From Karstenula rhodostoma CBS 690.94 (taxonomy: Eukaryota > Ascomycota > Dothideomycetes > Pleosporales > Didymosphaeriaceae): DNA of 64,000 nucleotides. The notes beneath the pieces are model-generated. The model was not told the origin of the DNA. It saw nothing but the letters and a program-made list of their open reading frames with translations, and searched no databases. The translations under genes were made by a program, and so were the position numbers. The DNA lies in contig MU001502.1 in assembly GCA_010093485.1 (NCBI GenBank), positions 516,057 through 580,056 of the forward strand, given 5' to 3'. This document shows, in pieces, positions 19,229-29,700 of the stretch (positions within the stretch are counted from its first letter, which is position 1; every line of letters begins with the position of its first letter).

Positions 19229-22102
19229 TCACAAGAGTTTCCTCACCTCATCCCATATCTGCTTCAATTTATTGGAACTCTTCTTTTTCGCTGATGAAGG
19301 AGATCGTCCCAAAGTCCCCCACCATGGATCTGTTCGAGATCTTAGGGCAGACGCGCCCCCAGCTTTCGGATGGGTATGGTCCACGTCTGCAACATGTGAT
19401 CCTGGTTGTCTTCTTCCAACGTTGTTGGCGTGGCCACGGGACGCGTTCGAAGTAGCATACACTCGCGTTCGCTGTGAATGCAAGGGTAGGACATTGACAT
19501 TTGGTCGCGTACCTGGGACAGATGCTGCTGCAGCCCGAGAACGCACATCTGTCCCCTGGCTTTCGAAGGGTTCTGTACCAGAGCTTTTGTCCGCAATGGA
19601 GTTTCTCGCCCCTCTCATTCCCGTTGTACTGGGCTGATACTCCGCTCGTGGTACCATTTGGCGGACGTCTTCCCCATTCTGAACTCGCTTTTCATCTGGG
19701 CTGTCAGCCTCGTGCTTTCGACCGGAAAGTGTCGGTACTGCTGGCCTGCCATGCGCTTGTGTCGACAGAATCGAAATCTCCTCCTCCACATCAGAAAGGC
19801 CCTCCAGCATCCTCTCGATTCTTTGAGCCGCTGCGCCAGTTCCTTTTATTTCTTTCAGAGCGTCTTGATACATACTCCCGGGAGATTCCAGACCTTGCCC
19901 CCCAACTCTCCTGTCCGTGAGATCGGGAGTCGACACTGATCTCGTCCCCAGTCCTGGCCTCGGCTTGTATCTCGTCTCAGCCGTCAAGTCCGGCTCCAGC
20001 AGCGCGTCGTAACTCAACACCCTCAGCAAACGCCCTTGCACCATTGGCCCCCTGCTCGCCCGGATCTTCTCTAGCTCGCTCAGCCGCTTACCCTTCCCAT
20101 TATTCCGATTCACCCTATTTTCGCGTTCCAGCTCCTTCCGCATCTGAAACATGTCCCTAGATTCGGCTGCCCTCTTTTTGATGCCCAACTCCATGCTGAC
20201 CAGCTCTCTCAACCCTGCAAACTCTTCCTGCTCGAGCAGCACCATGATGTCCTCGCGGTCGACACTATCGGATCCTAGGACATTGTACACGAGGTGCGTC
20301 AGCAACGCATCGGTATATGCGCTGTCCCTTAGCCCACCGTCATATCCCTCCCAGATCGTCTCCACATCCTCCATCGTCAACTTCCCACCCGGAATCTTCT
20401 TGTCGGTGAGAAAGTACTGGAGACGACGTGCGTCGGCGTAGAGCCCGAAGATGTTGCATGTGCGAATGGTCTCGATATTTGCTTCTAAGGAGGGCGGAGC
20501 GTCGAGCTGGAAGTGAGGCTTGGTAAGTGTTGTGGTGCGCATGCAACAACGGCGCATATAGCGGACAATGCGCATGATTGCGGTAGCATCGACCAATTCC
20601 TCTGGGAATACCAAGATTGTGTCTTCCCTATCCTCCTCTCTTCTTTGTTCAGGCCGAAGACTGTAGTCACGGATGAGACGATCTACATGCTTTTCGCCGC
20701 AGAAATGCTTGAGCATTGCTTGTGACACATCGACGAGGAAAGGTTTGCCATGTGGTTCGACGCGAAATTCGAAAACTGGGCCCCTGAGGAGAGTTTTGAG
20801 GTGGGCTTTCTCGGTCCAGCAGGAGGTACTGTAGAGTGTCCAGGAGTCCCGACCTTGCTTCTCCAGGGGCTTGTAGTTCTCTGCTGTGTTGCGATGCAGA
20901 GGCGGGGATGCGGGTCGCGCAGTTGGGCCTGGAGTCGCTGATCGTACGTTCCGAGATTGCTTGGGGTTGGCAGATTCTTTTGCTATCCACCTGTTGTCTC
21001 GCGAGGGCTTGGGCTCACTTGCTAGGGACCGTAGTCTTCTATTTGGGGATTCATCCGACTTCGCAGACAGAGACTGTGGACGAGAGATATAATTTTCTGT
21101 ACCCGAAAATGTGTCTTCTGATCGTTCACTAGTATCAACAACCGATTCGTTACTCCAGGTCTGAGACTCTTTGTTTGCAAGACTGTTCAGCCACTCTCGC
21201 GTCGATTCCAGCGTCGACGTAGGCGACTCTGGCACTACCTCTGCGGTAATAGGGAGAGACTTCCTCTTGATATGGAAACTATGTGCATCTTTGTACGCTT
21301 GTTGCGTTTGGCCAGGGTGTTGGTTAGCGGAATGCCTCCTTGTCTGCAAACCTGGAGTATTTTTGTCTTTGCCTATGACGACGACCTTTGGCTTTGGGTG
21401 CTGTTCCTCGATATGGCCAGGCCCGGCAAATTGCTTCGCGACAGAGACAGTGGGCTCTTCTAGAACGGCAAGGACACTGTCTCGGATAGTAGAGAGCTCG
21501 TCTTTGGTGGCATTCGATCGGACATTTGAACTGATCCCTGCAGGTTCTCTGGTCCTTGCGGGGTGCTTCGCTGTTATTCCGCAACAATCTTCCAACTCGT
21601 GGCTAAGCGTGAAAGCACTAGGATCCTCATTGTTAAGTATGAACTCTCGTTTGAGTATTGGACTCCCGCTTGTATGCGTGAGTTCATCCAGGCTCAGCCC
21701 ACTTGTGTTAATGTACTCTGGAAACGAAGGCGGAGGCGGCGTGTCTAGCGGAGTCGTCCCTCTAACAATATGGGTTATGTGTCCTACCGAAGGACCAAAT
21801 CCTCTCTCACTAACCGCATCAAGACTGGCAGGAGACCTTTCGCTGGTAAAAGTCGGAAGTGGAATATCGTTGGTAGGAGATTCAGCAGTACCTAGTCTGG
21901 ATTCGTCATTTTCAAGAAACTTTGATTCAGCAAAAGCAGTTGATTCTCGTGTAGGGACTTTGCGATGAGGTTGGATGGCAGGTTTGACAGCTGCCGCGGT
22001 TTCAGTGCTGCGTGTGCGACGATGTTCGTACGTCTGAACGCGATGCGAAGCAGGTTTGACCTCAGACTGCGGACGCTTACGAAACTGGCGTGAGGCCTCC
22101 AT
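19229..22102 (-). CDS. Large conserved fungal protein with a BTB/POZ-like central region
   Basis: One uninterrupted frame of 957 residues. Roughly the first 430 residues are Ser/Thr/Pro/Glu-rich and predicted disordered. A compact region at about 440-640 ('GPVFEFRVEPHGKPFLVDVS', 'LVFPEELVDATAIMRIVRYM', 'FGLYADARRLQYFL') resembles fungal BTB/POZ-like modules, which mediate dimerisation or ubiquitin-ligase adaptor roles. A charged helical stretch follows ('RDMFQMRKELERENRVNR'), and the tail is disordered and basic ('SSAKKKSSNKLKQIWDEVRK'). The BTB assignment is by look only and not certain. No catalytic residues are seen. The frame is intact and codon use is normal, so the gene is real even if its function is not known. 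Confidence 0.75.
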   Translation of the reverse strand: MEASRQFRKRPQSEVKPASHRVQTYEHRRTRSTETAAAVKPAIQPHRKVPTRESTAFAESKFLENDESRLGTAESPTNDIPLPTFTSERSPASLDAVSERGFGPSVGHITHIVRGTTPLDTPPPPSFPEYINTSGLSLDELTHTSGSPILKREFILNNEDPSAFTLSHELEDCCGITAKHPARTREPAGISSNVRSNATKDELSTIRDSVLAVLEEPTVSVAKQFAGPGHIEEQHPKPKVVVIGKDKNTPGLQTRRHSANQHPGQTQQAYKDAHSFHIKRKSLPITAEVVPESPTSTLESTREWLNSLANKESQTWSNESVVDTSERSEDTFSGTENYISRPQSLSAKSDESPNRRLRSLASEPKPSRDNRWIAKESANPKQSRNVRSATPGPTARPASPPLHRNTAENYKPLEKQGRDSWTLYSTSCWTEKAHLKTLLRGPVFEFRVEPHGKPFLVDVSQAMLKHFCGEKHVDRLIRDYSLRPEQRREEDREDTILVFPEELVDATAIMRIVRYMRRCCMRTTTLTKPHFQLDAPPSLEANIETIRTCNIFGLYADARRLQYFLTDKKIPGGKLTMEDVETIWEGYDGGLRDSAYTDALLTHLVYNVLGSDSVDREDIMVLLEQEEFAGLRELVSMELGIKKRAAESRDMFQMRKELERENRVNRNNGKGKRLSELEKIRASRGPMVQGRLLRVLSYDALLEPDLTAETRYKPRPGLGTRSVSTPDLTDRRVGGQGLESPGSMYQDALKEIKGTGAAAQRIERMLEGLSDVEEEISILSTQAHGRPAVPTLSGRKHEADSPDEKRVQNGEDVRQMVPRAEYQPSTTGMRGARNSIADKSSGTEPFESQGTDVRSRAAAASVPGTRPNVNVLPLHSQRTRVYATSNASRGHANNVGRRQPGSHVADVDHTHPKAGGASALRSRTDPWWGTLGRSPSSAKKKSSNKLKQIWDEVRKLL

Positions 22103-22603
22103 GGTGGACGCAATGCAAATCTTTAGGCGCTTGAATTTAGCCCGCGGGTAATACTGCTGGGCTTTATACTACCTGTCGTGATGCGCTGCGTTGTGAATGC
22201 CACGCGACAGACGAACGAAACCACATAACCTATCACTGACAGAGCAACGCTATATGGCGGCTATGATGATCGGTCACCACTTTTTGTTGCAAACATTTGT
22301 ATTTGAATTTTCTTGTTCGTCTTCACTTATCGCACTTGAATATGCTGGATCAGAGACCCGGAGTGATGTCCTGAGATGTGAATTTGATTCATAGGCATTA
22401 TTTCAGAGAATTCCGTTGCATGCCCATGTAAGCGACTGTGATGTCGCGTACATCGATCCGCCCGTTCCTCCAATCCTTGATGCAAGCCAGTGATTTCCAT
22501 TGCAAACCTCGAAAACATGCCGGCCATACGGGCTGAAGCTGAATCTTCTTCGCCATCGCAGTATGACATTGTACGGCAGAGCCTCTCAAGGGGTTGATGC
22601 TAC
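22103..22603. other. Intergenic region
   Basis: About 500 bp holding the promoter of the 957-residue gene and the 3' UTR of the ubiquitin-domain gene. No further feature is seen. Confidence 0.4.
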
Positions 22604-24101
22604 TCAAAAGTTCGCGACGTGATAGCCGCTGTACTCTTTCTTCAGATCACGCTCGGTGCGGAATTCTCGCATAGGGCCCTTAGGATTGACAATACCGACC
22701 GCCTGTGTAGCACGATTGCCTGTGGGGATATCAGAGAGTAATCAAATACTGGTGTTGTAGACTCACCATCTTCGCCAATGTGACGTATGGGTAGCTTGAC
22801 ATTCTTATCCTTGACACCATCGATCTGCGCTACTGACTTTACCATACTGAAAGCACCAGAGATACCGCTCGGCTCCTCATACATGGCGAAGAAAGGCATG
22901 CCATTCTTGGCGTATGTCTGAGCGCTGATCGGCTTCGAAGGTGGCGGATTTCCGGTGACAGCCTGGTAAGCAGCCGAGTTGAGAATCTGCACGTTGAAGA
23001 CAGTGGACTGATCTGAGAGCCACTCGTTCTCGTAGGTGTCTTTGTGAATGACTTGTTTGATCTTTCCTCCAGCAGCGATGTTCATTTCTTGAGGTGGAGG
23101 GTGAGGGCCGAAGCCACCACCACGAAGCCTCATAACGAGGTGGATCTCGGCATCCTTTTGATGTTAGTACATACCGCAATTTTGCCTAAATATTCCCATT
23201 GACAAACCTGCTGTATATTATAGTCTATGAGCGTAAAATCGTCTATTACAATCGTCAGCGTTCGAGGGTAAGTTGATGCACGTCAATGTACCGGCTGACC
23301 TTCGAGCTGCCGTCCAGAAAAGATCAGACGTTGTTGGTCGGGGAGCATGCCTTCCTTGTCCTGGATACGATACTTCATCACGGCAATAGTCTCACTTCTG
23401 AATACTGAGAGTGGAATGACCTTGCCGGTAAGAGTCTTGATGACGATAGGCATGTCGCCAGGTTCGAGAGGCCTGCGTAGGAAATGGCGCTGGTGCGGTG
23501 TCACCTCAATCTGGATTCCACCCGCGGTGTCTTGACCAGTCACCTGCATCTCAACGGAATGGCCACTACCGAACGGCATTGCTACGAATTGGCGTACGAT
23601 CCCGTTGGAATCGGCAATCCCGTCAAGCCATGGTTGGCCAGGAACAACGATATAGTCTTGCAAGGACTTTTTGCCCCGTCTGAACTTCTCCTGGCGACGG
23701 AGTCGTGTAGCGAGAGTCTCAATGACCGGTTCTCCAGAGATAGCGTTCACCCCACCGACATACACTTTGATATGGTACGCAGTATCCTTTGAGCAATTGA
23801 ACTCAATCCACATTGCCTCGGACTCTATGCGTAATCAGCATCGATTCAAATATATGCAACAGCTTTAGTAGAACTCACGATGCATGGGAAAGAAGATTCC
23901 GCCTTTGGCCACCATGTCTTTTTTTAATTTGGTCTCGTATTGGGATATCTTCTGTAGTGGAAAATTACCGAGCGACGGAGGCAAGTATGACACTTGCTCT
24001 CCGCCGTCGGGTACACGGATTGTACGCTTGAATGAGATACGCAAGTCGCCATTGATGCGAACTTTGTCATTGACGAGCTCGCAACTCAAAGCGCCCGCCA
24101 T
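22604..24101 (-). CDS. Protein with an internal ubiquitin-like domain ending in LRLRGG
   Basis: Five exons (24101-23879, 23824-23300, 23242-23208, 23154-22767, 22719-22604) sum to 1,287 bp, giving 428 residues. All introns (47-57 bp) are GT..AG and phase-consistent; the third exon is only 35 bp and lies inside the ubiquitin fold. Residues ~197-273 closely follow ubiquitin: '[14 protein letters not shown]', '[20 protein letters not shown]', 'DYNIQQ', 'HLVMRLRGG'. The N-terminal ~195 residues ('[20 protein letters not shown]', '[20 protein letters not shown]') match no family I can name but recur in fungi as a fixed partner of this ubiquitin domain. The C-terminal 150 residues ('[18 protein letters not shown]', '[18 protein letters not shown]') are also unassigned. 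A ubiquitin-like cleavage after the GG is conceivable but unproven. Confidence 0.88.
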
Positions 24102-25280
24102 GGTTGGTGTTTGCTTGAAGTCTTTGTGCGCAGGCTTGCCGATACAGGCGCAGGTAATCAGGGCGGCCGAAGGGCCTGAACTGACGAGGCAGAGGTTATA
24201 GAGAGAGCGGGTGAGAGATAAACAGTATATAAGTGGGTGGGGTACGACATGAGCAAACGCAAGGAGGGGGCGCGGTGGGCGGGGCACGTCATATGTGTAA
24301 CACCTGGGCGCTTGCGCACTTAGGGCACGAAGCGAGTTCAGAAGGGGAAGGCTATGTGTGCGAGCCTCGCATTACAGGGGAAATTTGCTTTTGTATAGCT
24401 TTTTCTAGTGCTTTAATACTATCCTAACTCCGCCTCCCCAAACTAACTATGTTCTTGTTGAACCAAATCTTCCACGACAGCGCCCGCGGGCTGCTGCCTA
24501 GCATGTGCCCGAAAGCCTACAGGAGCTATCGTAAACAATCGCCGGCGCCACAGTTAGACCTTGTAATCTCTTACGAGTACTACGTAAGTGAGAGGTACGT
24601 GGTGAGCACCACCGTTGCGGGATGAGATTGACTGACCTGTCGCAATGAAAATCACGTCCTGGGAGTCGGAACATGCGCAAGGAAGTAATCGAAACTCATA
24701 CACAAATGCGCGAAGCCACACAATATAGATGTGTAATCAAGTACACAGTTGACTACGAACAGCAAAAGTTCACCTAGACAAACTTGAGGAACCCACGGAC
24801 GAGTCCTCCTAGTGTTCCATTAGCTATGGTCCCCAATCTAATCAAAACCCTGTTACTAATGATCTTACGTCCTATAATCCAGATAGCGACGTCGCACAGA
24901 GGCACGATTCATTAGGGGAAACACCTCATAGGTTTGCCGAGCAATTCCGTTCCACAAAATGCAAGGATGACTTGCGAACTTTTATGAGCTGAGTTTGACT
25001 ACCAAGAAATACATACGTGTGGTGTCGGCTAAGAGCGATCGAGATCGCAGAAGAAGATATACTTGCATGCTGCCAGCATCGAAATATATGGAGAAAAATA
25101 ATGACAAAAAGATAGTTCTCGAGTGTGTGGAGTACAAAATTGATCACAAAAAGATGTCCCCCCTAGCTTACAGCTCAAAAATAAACTTAATAAAAAAAAG
25201 AGTCACCGAAAAGCAAGCTCAAGATATGTCATCATTACCAGCATCTGATAAGGAGAGCTTCGAATACGCCACCGAACCGA
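24102..25280. other. Intergenic region
   Basis: About 1.2 kb. A TATATA-containing stretch near 24226-24232 lies upstream of the minus-strand ubiquitin-domain gene. From about 24,700 the sequence becomes AT-richer toward the island. Open frames here lack ATG starts or protein-like composition. Confidence 0.4.
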
Positions 25281-25415
25281 ATGCATCTCATAGGCTATGT
25301 GCAAGGTTTCCACAATCTTCCGGACGACTACACATTACCGGACACTCTCCTCACAGCCGAAGGCAAACCCGCCGAGTATGAGACTATGCGGACTCTTCAA
25401 GGGTTAGATTGTTAA
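25281..25415 (+). CDS. Small ORF or exon, unrecognised
   Basis: ATG at 25281 opens a 44-codon frame with protein-like composition ('GYVQGFHNLPDDYTLPDTLL', then 'GKPAEYETMRTLQGLDC') ending at TAA 25413-25415. The frame stays open upstream of the ATG, so it could be the last exon of a longer gene. It overlaps the 3' end of the opposite-strand gene by about 30 bp. No family recognised. It could be chance. Confidence 0.25.
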   Translation: MHLIGYVQGFHNLPDDYTLPDTLLTAEGKPAEYETMRTLQGLDC

Positions 25416-26168
25416 GGTCTTGGAGTTCGATATCCACTAGAGGGTTCTGTCCCGGCTTGAGCTTAGCAATATTCTCTATTTTCCTGGCGTGTGTTCCACC
25501 TGTCGAATGTTTAGTACAGAATGCACTGCTTCCTTGAATGCACTTACAGTTATTGTATACAACATCATACGTGGTGTCTTTCTCGAGGATCGCCTTACCT
25601 GTGGAACTCTCAGCATCTACTGTTATCCAATCGATTTCTCATGACGTGTGTAGCCTGATGGGGGTCGTCCTACCTGTCTGAACAAATTTGGCAGGGTCAG
25701 CGAATTCAGGATCGGCATTACCCTTGAAGATAAATGCGGACTGCTTTCCCCATCGATCCAGCGTCTGTTTGCAGTCATACACTCTTTCAATGCCACGATG
25801 CTTGCACTTCGCGCCATGCATCTCAAGGCACTTTTGCTTGGCTCTCGCAATCCGGCCTACTGGAACACGCAGAGGCTTGGTGAGTTCTGACGAGCTGGCT
25901 TCAAAATCAAGTGCGCCGTCGTTGGGATTAGCTGTTCGGTGTTTCACGGTGCCGACAATGAGTGCCTGGTGGTTCACCAGTCCGGGTTTGCTCTTGAAAC
26001 GCAGGAGGTAAGACTCGCCCAAAACCAGCTTCTTGTGCCCTGCTTTTTTCGCAGCTTTCTCTACAATCCTGTAGTTGCGAGTCTTCTTGACCTTCTTCTT
26101 AGGGGGACAGCTTGCGCCAGCCGGCTCGCCAGCACGCGCGCTAAGCTTACTGTTTCTCCCTCTAGCGT
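25384..26168 (-). pseudogene. 3' half of a split secreted Lys-rich protein gene
   Basis: The frame is open from the island edge (26168) leftward. Exons are 26156-25674 (counting from the end of the shared edge repeat), 25619-25548 and 25499-25384, with introns 25673-25620 (gtagga...taacag) and 25547-25500 (gtaagt, branch gtactaaac, acceptor gacag). It encodes about 223 residues. First comes a basic stretch ('CPPKKKVKKTRNYRIVEKAA'), then a globular part ('ESYLLRFKSKPGLVNHQALI', 'LRVPVGRIARAKQKCLEMHG', 'RVYDCKQTLDRWGKQSAFIF') and the end 'IELQDLNNLTLEESA'. There is no ATG before it, and 12 codons upstream the AT island gives a stop. The missing 5' part is the reading frame at 57.43-56.96 kb: same strand, matching codon phase, same Lys-rich composition. 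Function unknown. Confidence 0.72.
26157..26167. repeat. Left copy of the direct repeat flanking the AT island
   Basis: 'tccctctagcg' here matches 'tccctctggcg' at 56962-56972: 7 identical bases, one A/G transition, then 3 more identical. It marks the point where the split gene resumes. Confidence 0.6.
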
Positions 26169-26559
26169 GGTCTTGTTACCTCACGGTGTATAATATATAC
26201 ACGATTAAACTATTTAATTTAATTACTCTATTAATATATATTTAAGAAGAAGTTATTTAAATCCTTAATATAGTTTTTATACCTTTTTTAAAGTATATAA
26301 CTTACCTTTATATTATAGAAAAGTTATTTATATTATAAAAAGTTTTTACCTTACTAGTATATATAGGTGGCTAGTATAGTCCTATATATACTTATATATA
26401 ATTATATACACTAAATACCCTAAGTATACTAGCTAGCCCTATATTTTTATATATATATATATATAGAATTATATATAAGTTTATACTATTTATACTATTT
26501 ATAGATTTAATATAATAGGTATAGTAAATATAGAGTATATAGTAAGTTATAATAATTAT

Positions 26560-26750
26560 ATACTATAATTTACTATAAGATTATACTTATTCTATATATT
26601 ATAGAGATTTACTATAAAGTAGAGTAATTTAATAAAGTAGGGGGGATAAAAAGGTATATTATACTTTACTAATATATAAATAAAGGGGGATTAAAAAAAT
26701 AGCTAAGGTATATATTTATTCTATACTATAGACCTTTATATAAGAGGTAG
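26560..26750 (+). repeat. RIP-mutated copy of the 925-1140 repeat
   Basis: Aligns with 925-1140 on the same strand; nearly every difference is C-to-T or G-to-A in this copy, e.g. 'ggggggataaaaagg' here against 'gggggacaaaaagg' there. Confidence 0.75.
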
Positions 26751-29700
26751 TATAGAATATAATATATTATTATAATTTCTAAAACTATTTACTTCTAGAT
26801 AGTATATTATAATTTACTATAAAATTATAAATATTTCTATTATAAATTTATATATAGTTAATAGTATAAAATATATTATACTATTCTAGTTTTTAGAACT
26901 ATATACTCTCTAGTACTATTTTTATAATTAGGTTTTTTTTATACTATATCTAGATAACTATTCTATTAAAGGTTCTATTATCTATAACTAAATACTTCTA
27001 AAGACTATAATAAGTTATATATAATATTAAACCTACTTTAAGCCTTTTCCCTATATATCCTATTATATTAAGAGCCTTATTTTTTAATATCTCTAATAGT
27101 CCCTTACTCCCTTTATACCTTTATATAAACTCCCTTTCCCTATTACTAGTATTAAGGGAAATTATAAACTTAATAGGATCCTTTTATACTATTAGAATAA
27201 TAATATCTAAGAGTCTATACTTTATAAATTATTTTATATATATATTAGATATTATTATATATACTAATCTCTATAGGAATTTCCTTATTAAATATATTTA
27301 ATACTAGCTTATCTATATTACTTATAACTATACTTATACTATCTAGTATATTATTTTATATACTACTACTATTAATTATATACTAATTCTATTAGTATCT
27401 AGATTATTATTATTTATAATAAACTTACTATAGAGTTAGGTATAGTAGTTTTAATATATATAGTTCTTATAATAGTAGTACCTATTTTACTAGAAATATT
27501 ATAATTATTATAGTTAGATAGTATACTATTTATTAGTCCTATTTTTCTATATTCTACTAGTAATATAAGGGTATAGATATTAGTTAAGTTATTATAGTTA
27601 TTATTATCTAGGAATAGTAACTCTACTATAATCTAGTAACCCTATCTAATAATATAATACTATATAAGCTCTTTAATAAGGGTTTATTTTATTATACTTA
27701 TTTAATTTTATAGTCTTTTAATAGTATTATATACTATTTATAGTATTAGTAAATATTTTTACTTAGTAGTAAGGTTACTTATTTTTAGTCTTATTTATTA
27801 ATATCTATTAACTTAATCTTATATCCCTTTTTTATTCTAATAGGGCTATATATAGTAAAAATCTAAAGAAAACTACTATACTCTCTATTAGTATTTAGAA
27901 ATACCCTTTTAATTTAGCTATTTTAATAATAGGGTTAAAGATAATATTAATTCTAAATAGATACCTACTAATTAGAAAAATAAAAACTTTACTATAAAAT
28001 TTATCCTTTTCTAGTTACTCTAGTATTACTATACTATAGTAGCTAGTTATTACTAATATAGATAGGTTATATATATAATTAATATCTAAGGATAGGAAGG
28101 TAAACCTATATAGTACCTTTAATACTAGTATTTAGGGTATAATACTTATATTAGGGGCTAATAGATAGTAATAGTTATATACTATTTCTTAGGTAGCTAC
28201 TAAGTACTATAAATAGTAGACCTAGATTTTATTATATATCTTAGTTTTATTAATATATAAAAATTACCTTAAGTTTTAGTATATATACTAGTTATAAGCT
28301 AATATCTATAATACTATATAGTATACCCTATTACTCCTTAATATTATACTTATTATAGACTTAAGTCTAAATAGTTATAATTAGGTATTATAGTAGGTTT
28401 ATATATCTATTTATATATAAAGTTAGTTTTATTATCTTAATAGGTTTTTTTTTAGTTAGTAATATAGTAATTATTTTTATAGTAATAATAGCTATAATAA
28501 TAGACTTTTTCTATAAGGATAGTTTAGGTCTCTATTTTACCCTCTATTATAGTATTCTTATAGTAGATATAGATAATAATATTAATAATATAAGACTAGA
28601 TTTACTTATTAGTAACCTTAAAGTAGTAATAGATAAAACTATTATATAGTTAGATTATACTTAAGTATTATAATAGTATAGGCTTATAATAGTCTATATA
28701 AGATAATATTTAAAGTAGTTAGAAAATTACTAGTAGGTTTTTTTACTTATTTTATTTATAATACTAGGTTAATAGTAATATTAATATTCCCCTTTTTTTT
28801 TTTAAGGCCTTTAGATTCTAGGTATATTAGTAATATATAGTTATAGATAATAAGTAACTTATACTCTATTATACTCTTATATCTTTATAAAAATCTTTTT
28901 CTATACTACTTTTAAAAGAATCTATATAGTTTTACTTATTAATATACTCTATTAGCTAATATTAATATTTAGTAGAAGTACTAATTAACTACTTATATAG
29001 TATAAACTTTAGTAACTTATAGTAAATTTACTTAACTAGATTAATATATTTATAGTACTACCCTACTCCTTATTATTTATAGAACTAAATAATATATATA
29101 TTACCTATTTAAATCCTTTACTACCTAATAATACTTATTATATCTTATTAACTTTAATATTAGAAGTTTATATATACTATAGATATAGTTAGTATAATTA
29201 ATAGGAATAGTAACTATTTAAAAAACCTATATTTATAACTTACTAGGGGTATATATTAATTTTATAATCCTATAGCCTATATAGAAATATATTCCCTATA
29301 TAAATATATTTTCTATATAAGTATATATAATACACTAGCTAAAAGTAGTCTACTATTACTATTAATTATTTTATTATATTATAGATTATTTATACTTATT
29401 AACTAGTATACCCTTTTTTAGAATAATATAAGTATATTATACTATTATATTTATATTAATACCCTATTATCTATATATTTATTTACTTAAAGTATACTCT
29501 AGGTATAAATAGATAAGGTTTAATATATTCTTTATTAAATTAGCTATTATATCTAGTCTATATATAAGCTTATAAATACTTACTATTTATATTATCTATA
29601 GGATATATAGCTAGGGATAGGTATAATATATATAATTTAGTAATTATTAAAGTAGAATAATTACTTTATATTAGTTTACTATTAGACCTAAAGTTAGGTC

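Noticed and set aside
24995..25381. 128-codon plus-strand frame
   Set aside because: It begins at TTG, has no natural composition in its first half, and a better candidate frame (25281-25415) overlaps its end.
26169..26420. A second copy of the 1816-2004 LTR-like repeat at the left island edge, which would make the whole island one LTR element
   Set aside because: I compared the left edge on both strands and saw no alignment. The founding element remains unidentified.
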